The position numbers and the translations under genes were made by a program. Under the pieces are notes generated by a model. It worked only from the letters and a program-made list of their open reading frames with translations, made no database searches and was not told the origin of the DNA. A DNA stretch of 64,000 bases, taken from Helopsaltes ochotensis (Eukaryota > Chordata > Aves > Passeriformes > Locustellidae). The stretch spans positions 310,001 to 374,000 of the forward strand of contig VXBM01000339.1 in NCBI GenBank assembly GCA_013400155.1. Direction: 5' to 3'. Shown here one piece after another: positions 53,601-62,600 of the stretch. How positions within the stretch are numbered: position 1 is the first letter of the stretch; every line of letters starts with the position of its first letter.

Positions 53601-56600
53601 TTATTTTACTTTTTACATTAAGAATTTACTTATATAAAACAAGAAATTTCAACATCAGGAAAAAGTCTTGAAGACCTTTAAAAGGTTTCATTTTTAAAGC
53701 AGATTGCTTCAAACTGAAAATGATTGTAAAGTGATGTCTGTAGTAGATGAGAGTATGCTGGTGTAGGCATTGTATGTGAGATCTAATAATTATCTCAGTC
53801 AGGGACAAAAGTCACATTTAGTAAATGCTCTGTTTATGACTTAAACCCGCACAATGTCTGCAAATTTGTAATTAGGATGCAAACCCCTGGTATCTATTTA
53901 CAATAAAATCTGGTCTTGAATTACGATTAGATGTGACACTCGGTATTAAATGTCAATTCTCTGAAAACCTTGTTTTGTGGTTCTCTCACATACCAAAGGT
54001 GAAGTAGTACTAAACACATTCGGGTCAATAATTTAGTTTTCTGTATAATGTCCTTGGAAATGAAATGTTTGCAATGGAAATACTGATTTGTCTTCAAAAC
54101 AATGAATGTATCCTTTTAATGGGATTTTTTTCTTGCAGTCTGAAATACTGGAGGTTAATGTCAAAAGAAATAAGACATGCCTACCAAGGAATGGCTAAGT
54201 TTTTTTTTTTATAAATTAACATTATCTTTGAAAAAAAAAAATCTGTTTTTCCTTCATCCCCCATTATCCATTAGCAGCCTTGTAAGTGGAAGTCACAAGG
54301 GCAAAGGAGGCAGCTTTGTTTTCTTACCATTTTGGGGTCTTTTAGGCCTATGTTTTTCAGGGCCATCACGGCAGTCGCGTGGACCCTGAGTGGCAAATCC
54401 GAGGCAGCAGCTGCATATCCTGGCAAAAACTTCTTGATGTGCTTGATGCTGGCTGGATGTCCTACATTCCCAAGGGCTTTCAAAGCCAGGGAAATTTCTT
54501 CTGTGCTAGACTTGCTCAATGCTTCTCCTGCAAAGCTATGAAGAAGCTAAAAAATGAAAACAAATCTGTTGAGTTCAATTCCAGCTCTTATCTATATTCC
54601 ATCCACCAGCCTGTTCTGGAGTTTGACTTCCATAATTTCCATTTGTTCAATTCATTTATTTTAAATATTTTCAAATTCTTTTTTGAGCTCATAAATAAAA
54701 CATTTTATTTATAGAACAAGTATAGCCAAGAAAGCTGCAACGAACAGCTTCTTCATCACTATACCTTAAAGTTATCAAGTAAGATTTTAAAGAAAAAAAT
54801 AACAGATAGATCTTAGTGCCCACTGCCTTTTGGTAAGTTGGAAACCTGAAATAATGTTGCTTGAGCATCTCTCTCTCTCATGGTTGAAGACAGGTGCAAA
54901 AATACAGATACAGTTAAACCTTCAGACCCTTAAAAAAGAAGATACGGCTAGCGGTGGTGCCCTTAACCAGCTATGACAGCCTCTTTTCAGTGTGGATTAA
55001 TAGATGCAAAATGAGATCAGTGCCAAAATACTAGGTTATTTTACAGCCTTCATTGCAAGCAACTGGATTACACTTCATTAGTATGGCAAGATTAGAAGTA
55101 GTTGTCTGAAGGCTGAATAAAAGCAAAGGACTAAATCCTAACAGATAACAGTTTTAAATGATAGTAAATGGCTCTAAAAAAGAAACTGAGATGTTAGAGA
55201 ATAATTTCAATACAGATTCTGTACTTTAAAATAACACATTTGAGATCCCTTGATGGTGCAGAAACAGTCTACTTGATATTACTAATCAAATGAAGGGACA
55301 TCTGAAATGCGTTGAATAAGCCTGAACAATCATTTGCTGTGGGAAGGAATTTTCATTCTCTGACACAGAGCTTCTCAGATTTAATTAGCTCAAGAGCATT
55401 GGTGGCAATTGTAACACAGGAGACGTATGTAGGAACGTTGGCCATGCCTATGTACTACAGGAAAAACATGTCAGGCACACGGCGTGTTTGGAACACCCTG
55501 CTCTCACTGGGGATGGTGGATTGACAGGTGCCAAAGACTAAACACACATTTCTCCTTCCCTCCCTGTTACTGGCTGAGTGGTTGGCCCCTGTAAAACATG
55601 ACATTAATTTTTAGAATTGGGAAATGCTATTTAATGCCTACTCAAATTGTTTTGAGGCCTGTTGATTAAAAGCAGTGTAGAGCAGGGAGGGTGTTACTGC
55701 TGTTATATAAGGTTATTACTTTATAGCCTATGTTGATGACTGGGCTCTGCTTCTGGCTGGGACACATTAATTCTGACAAAAACCTGGGCTTTTGTGTCAC
55801 TTAGTTAATTTATAAATATACATAATACCTATATTTAAAGTATTTTTGAGCAATGTCACGGGACTTCATTAATAATTGTCAATAAAGCACTCAGAGATAC
55901 TCAGACAGAAAGTCTTGAATTGTTTGCTTCTTCTTCTCACTCTCCTTTGTGTGCTAATCTAAAGATAAAAATGTTGTATTTAACCAACTGGGATTCCTTT
56001 CCCCAAAGGAAACACCGCAGTGAAGTGAAATACAGCTTTCTGAATAATGAAGAAAGAACTCAAGACTTAATTTTTCTTTTAAATGATAAATAACGATGTG
56101 GTTACCTGGAGACACTCGGAGCAGGAGTCTGACGAGGAGCACTGCTTGTGGCACAGCGACGCGTAGCTGAGGTGGCAAACCTTGCCAAGCACAGAGCTCG
56201 AGCGCGGGCAGTGCTTCTTTACAATGAGCTGGGGAGAAGGCACTTGGTTGTTACTAACAATAATGAAGAGAAACATTACTGAAAAATACATTTCTGCCCA
56301 ATGAAAGACAAAACCAGGCTTATGATTTTTTTTTTTTTGTTGGTGGATTATCATTTAATCTGTGGATAGTACTGTATTTGACAGTGTAATTGTAAAGTAA
56401 TTCCAAGTAACATCTGGAAGGCAGATCTGTTTCTTTTACAGTGTTTCGGATTTAAATTTGGCATAACCTATAATCCAAAGGCAAGAAATCACCCAGTTAT
56501 GGAATGGAAAAATGCACATTATTGAAGAAACATTAATCATGTTTTATGATTGCCTCAGCTATAGGTACAATGAATTTGAGATTTGTTGTGAATGGACCTC

Positions 56601-59600
56601 ACTACTTGGGCAGACAGGAATTTCTTTTTACAAATGTAGGAGCTGACAGGAGGCACCGGCCCACTGGTTTCTTGTGTGGGAAGCAGAGCACCAGCACACA
56701 GTGACAGCTGGGCTGTCATGGCTTTCACTGAGGATAAAACTCTAGTCTGAGGTTCATTGTCTCTGCCTAGGGTAGGCAGAGACAGGTTCTTGCATCTGAG
56801 ACTGGGATTGAACCCTGCATATACAGAAAAAAATGTAAAAAATAATTAGACTTTCTCCTACATGGCCTTCACATTGACATAATTCCCTTAGTTTTGACAG
56901 ATCTCCTTATTCATACCTATCCTTCTAGGTCAATTAGGACAAATATGTGGATATAATAAATATGTATTTTCTTGCTCCCTAGTCTTTGTAGACAGTCAGA
57001 GATGCAATCTGATGTAATTATAAAGTACATTTGGAAAAAGAGACTAGAAGCCCCAGTTTGCAGCAATAACCTCCATCCCTGAGGGGTATTTTAGTCCTTA
57101 TTTCATGTTTCATTCAGACTCATTTTTGCCCTTTTGATTTGCATTCTCTTCTCCTTAAGACACTCAGGAAACAAAGCCCTTTCAACCATGCTAGAGGATA
57201 TAAAACCTTCATCTTTTCAAAGTCTTTGTAAAAGGAATAAATACAACAGATGCTAGAAGCAGCAAAGAGTGCTTTGAGAGTGTTTAGAGAATCCTACCGT
57301 TGCTTCCTCCATCACATCCTGAGTTGGAGTGCTGGAGTGCAAAGCCACAAGCACCGTTTGAGTCACTTCCCAGTTGGTGAGCTCCTGCCTTTCCACTTTA
57401 TGCCGCAGGAACCTGAGTGCACGGCGACTGGCCACTGCAGGAATTATATCCAAAATGTGGCGCCTGTAATGGCAAAGGCAAGCAGCATTTTCCAAGTCTG
57501 CCCCTGAACCTGGGCATTCCAGAGGGTCTCCAGCAGAAGCAGCAGCACTTTTATTGCCTGTACCTGTACGCTGGCCGGTTGGAGAAGCGCTTCCACACCG
57601 ATTCGTAATTCTCCTCGTTTGCTGCACGGAAGAGGTGCAGAAGCTTGAGAGCTTTTGCTGGTGCATCACTGGGAAGCTGGTCAGAGGTGGCCTCAACTAA
57701 TTCTTGCAGACTTTCCTCTATCTGCAGAAAGATGAAAATGCAGGAAGGTCACAGGCCTTTTTTTCCCACGTGCACGGATTTAAATCTCCAACAAAGAATC
57801 TGTCCAGTGGATGGGCTTTACCTGACTTTCCACATCCTTTACTTTGAATAAGTGGACAGGAAGCTGAAGCAATTCACTGCCAAACTGATACTGAAGAGAC
57901 CCACGATTCTGGTACTCTTTTGGTGGGACCTCTGCCCTTTGCTTCTGCACATCAGTCAAAACAAGTTTCTGCCTGGAATGGAGAACCCCAGGAAGAAAAC
58001 ATCACAAGATGCAGGGTACAAACTAAAAAAAAACAAACCCAGAAATTACGCTTCCCCATATTGCAATGCAACAACAAAAGCTTTTGTTATTGAGGGCAAA
58101 GGTATTTACAGACAGATGCATTTGGACATGCTGCTCAGAACCATACTCTGAGGTGGTGTGCACTTGCACAGCAGGACTCAGATCAGAGCCAGCCTTTGCC
58201 TTCCTTTGGGAATAACTTGGCTTGAGAATTTACGGAAGAAGAGGGCAGTGAGAAGCTGTGGCCTGAAGAATATCACAAGAAATACTTGTTATGTCTTAAG
58301 GAGTAAACTATGGACTGTAGAAAAACACAGGTGGCAAACTTGATCAGAAATTATAATTTAATTTAAACATTTTCAGAAGTTCAAAAATCTGTCATGTATC
58401 TGTGTCTCCTGGAAGCTTCAAATGGAATTGAAAGTTTTTAGATACAATAAGAAATGCTAAAATCTTTTTACTTGAACTATTACAATTCCCTCCCCAATTT
58501 GTTTGGTAAGCTGAATATCCTGGGGACTACAAAAGAAGGTTCTCATGAAGTTTTAAATTGGATTTACCTAACAAAAAGCACCACATAAATTCAGGAATAG
58601 TCTTTGGAAAAGTGCTCAACCTTTTGAAAACTTTTTAAGAAGCAACAAACCTTCATCATTTTTTATAATAATAATTCCAATGAGAGGCTTTGTAAATATT
58701 TGCTATCTTTTTACATTTTCAGCTAAAGAGATGCAGCCTATCCTACCAATTATGTTTAAAATGGGTCATTTAGGACACTATAATAAAGTTAGGCATTTGT
58801 ACTGAACAACTGAAAACATTCCAACAGCAATATTGCTGTTCTACAGAGTCTCTCAAAATCTCTGTAGAAAATTGGTGTGTTTATTTTGGAATCTCTATGA
58901 TCTTCTGTATCATTTCTATTCACTCCTTCCATATGGATTACAGAGAATGGCTGCAGAAAAATAACATATAACTGCTTTACAGACAAGCCACTGGAATTTG
59001 AATAGAAGCTGCTACAGAATCAGTAGAGATTTTTTCTCTCTTGAAATTTTGTACAATATTATTGAAAGGGCATTTGGGTCAGAAAGTATAACATCAGGTA
59101 CACTTGGGCAGATTTAACTCTCCCTTTCAAATCATGATGAAGCCATTATGTCCATTTTCATTGTTTTGGGAAGAGATGTATCTGCCTAGAAAAGATGGGA
59201 AAATGCTGTATTCTGAAGAGAGGAGCAAATGAATGCTAAAGATAGGATTAAAATGGTGAAACAGGAGTAAAACCTCTCTTGGCTTTGAAAGGTTCTGCAA
59301 GAGTCTTATGCTGAGCAGGTCTGAAAACTCAGCTCCAAGTGCTTTAAAGCCTTGATAGATTTTTTTTTTTAACAGAGAATGCATTGTGGAAATAACTTCT
59401 GAAGACTTGAGTGAGATAGTCACATCTTTCCAAATATCTTATATTTGTCCCCTTCAGCTAGGTAGTGATAAAATGCAGAGAAAATGGGAAAAGAAAAGGT
59501 ACTACCCTTCAGAGAGCTGAGAAAGACCTTACTGAGACAATCTCTACAGGCTGCAGAAGGAGAGTGTAAAGCATCATAAGTCCATTGTCTCCAGAGTAAT

Positions 59601-62600
59601 GCTGACTCACAAAGACCTGTAATTTCACGAAAGCACTGCAGTTGTGTCTATCTACATCTTGATTGCATAGAAAAATAAAGCCACTTTCATCTTTTGAAAT
59701 TATATATATGGAGTTAATCAGTGAGTTACTGACACAAACTTTCTGATGTTGCTGTTTCCAAAACTGTGTATTATACCAATAGATCCTTGCAGAAGGTAAT
59801 GGAGCAATGAAGATTACAGCAGCTGTGGAGTGGGATCAAAGAACACCTTATGCACTATGAAATTTATGCAAAACCTCTCCCTTCAGTAGGGCACTCCTAT
59901 TTACAGAGTCCATAATTAAATAAGTATCTGAAAATATTTTAAGTCAATAAATTTGATAGATGAAAAAGTTTCCAAATACTGAAAGTTTGAGTGCTTGAGC
60001 TAGGGACACAATTTCATAGACAACCATATTCTTGTTTCACCCCAAATGTCTTTAAGAAATATGCAAAATTTGCTGTATTTAACGTGCCTTGTGTCCAGTT
60101 GCTTTGCAATGAACCCAAATTTTCTATGAAGAAACAGTTTTGATGGGAGATTTGCATGCCCATAGTATTTAGGAATCTGAAGTCCTGTCTAGGTTTCTTG
60201 TGAACTAGTCTCCAAAGATCTCTTACTGCATTATTATTTTCCAGGGAACTCTCTTTCCTGAGTAACTGTCTTTCAAAGTATTTTACTTCAAATATATTAG
60301 CTCACAATTTCTCAGATGGAATCATATTTGTTTTGGCTTTTATGGCATAAATCAAATATCTTTGAGAAATAAAATAGTCAAGTCCTACCAAGTTTAGCTA
60401 ACAGAATTTGGATAGTGATGTGCATGTTTCAGTCTTACAACTAACAGTGAAGGTTGTTTTTATGAGCTGTTTGGGATTTTATGTAATTAAGTACCGGCAA
60501 ACAATAGGCTGTGGAAGTAAAGGATTTATTGCACTTATGGACCTTCACTCGGATTACTGAGTTTCTGAATTAAAGGAATGTGTACAGTACCTTGCTTCTA
60601 CGATAGCATTTCCTCCTGTTATCTCATTGAAGGGTGCAAACTGGTGGATTTCCTCAACATCAGCTTGTGTAATTACAGCTTCACTACGTGTATATTTAAT
60701 TTTGTAGTTGTAAGTAGCAGTTGCATGGAAATTCTTGTTCCTCTTTACAATATATAAAAAAAAAGAAACAAAGAAAATAAAAAGTCATTGAGCTTTGAAA
60801 TTCTGTGACTAGAGGTGATTACATCACCCACTTCAACCCATTTATTTTTCAGGGCTGTTTTGTTCATTGGCCATAAGAGCCAATGTGAATTCTGTGCACT
60901 CACTTCCATGGGAGAGGTCAGGCACACTGCCTGTCTCCATTTCTTTTACTGCTTTTTCCTTTTTCCAAATCTAAGTAATTGGTCATTCCCTTTAGAAACT
61001 GAGAGCAGCTACATAAACCACCCAATTTCTTATTTCAAAGACAGGATTATAATAAAGTGCAGCAATACCTGTCTTGAGTAGCAGAAAATGGACATTGTGA
61101 CTATTTTTTTAAAAAAAATATAACAGTGGGTGAATTAACTCATGCTGATAATTAATGGTTTCCAAGCCAGGTAGTTTGAGCTAGCTCAAGTGTGCTTGCA
61201 GTACATGAGAGTGTGCAGCCCAGACCTCTTCTTCTCTGTGGGATCATTCTCATACAGAAAGAAAATATTGACAACTGGATACAGTAGACCTGATTCTTCC
61301 CTCATTTTTAGTATTTCCAATGAAGAGATTGTGTGGCTATCAAATGGTATTCTGCATAAGAATACAAAATACATATACATAACACCACTCTGATTTACCT
61401 GCTGGCAGGTCTTGCATGGCTGAGTGTATGCTGAACCTGTGACAATTTGAACTTTCTCTTCACAGCTGTTCAGGTCCTTGGATTTGGTCACATACACTAG
61501 GTTTGCTCTCTTGTTTTCCTGAATTGCATATGTTGTGTTACAAACACCTCCAATCCCAGCCTGGCAAAAATGAGAACAGGATCAGAGAAGTTCACTGTTA
61601 TGCAGAGTTCACTTCGCCACACAAAATTTCCTGTTTAATTCTGCATTTTCAAAACTACTAATGGAAACGAATGCTTTATTTGTCCTTGTACTGTTCAGAA
61701 GCAAAATTGTCATGATCATTACTTCCATCTCTTTTTTACATGTAAGGGTTTTCAGTAAGCCAAATCAGAGTTACACCGAGAGAACTAAATCTCCCCCAAG
61801 TTTCACCAGGAGCCTCAGGAAAGGGGAGTAACAATTTTCAGTTAGAGCTGTTGATTATGAAATATGACTTGAGGAATATTAATAAAGTGTTAAAATAATT
61901 TGATCTCTCAGAATGAAATCTTAACAGCAAAGTGTTTCAAGGTCGGAGATGACATTTTGCCCCTCAAAACTTGCTTTCACAGACAGCTTACAGATGCCTA
62001 TGGAACAAGCCTTGCACTATCAGGTGATCTGTCATAATATGACTAGCAATAATTAAAAAGAATTTTATTAGAACAGAGTTTTGATTGTGGGTCTTCTTGA
62101 GTTCAGAGTTTTAGCTGAGCTCTTCAATAATATTTTGAGCATGTACATTTATAAGAGCTTTTAAGTCTCCGCAGTCTCCACTCTTTTAAGAGTCCACAGA
62201 CTCTACATTTTGTAGAGTCAAAATGTTTGATTGCATTTTAGGAGGAAGAGTTATTTTCCTGATTTTTTATTATTGTTATTTATAGCATAGCTGGTGCAGA
62301 GACCAGCTCTGGGCTATGTGAGAGCAGTGAAATGGTCACGTGGTGTTTAGGAGGCAAGACATACCCACTTCATCTTCAGCTTAACAGAATTCCCAGAGAC
62401 ACTGTGTCTTTGGTAGAGGCTAGAAACAGGAATTGCCCAAGCTTTCTGGAGGTCCTGTACTCTGCAAATACAGGTGTGGGTCTCTGCACACCGCAGGGTA
62501 TGGCAGAGACATCCAGATTTAATTGAGAAGTGTCCAGAGAGTTCAGTGGGATGAAGTAGACTCCTGCCTAGCTGAACTTTATGACTGTGTGCAGTTTATG

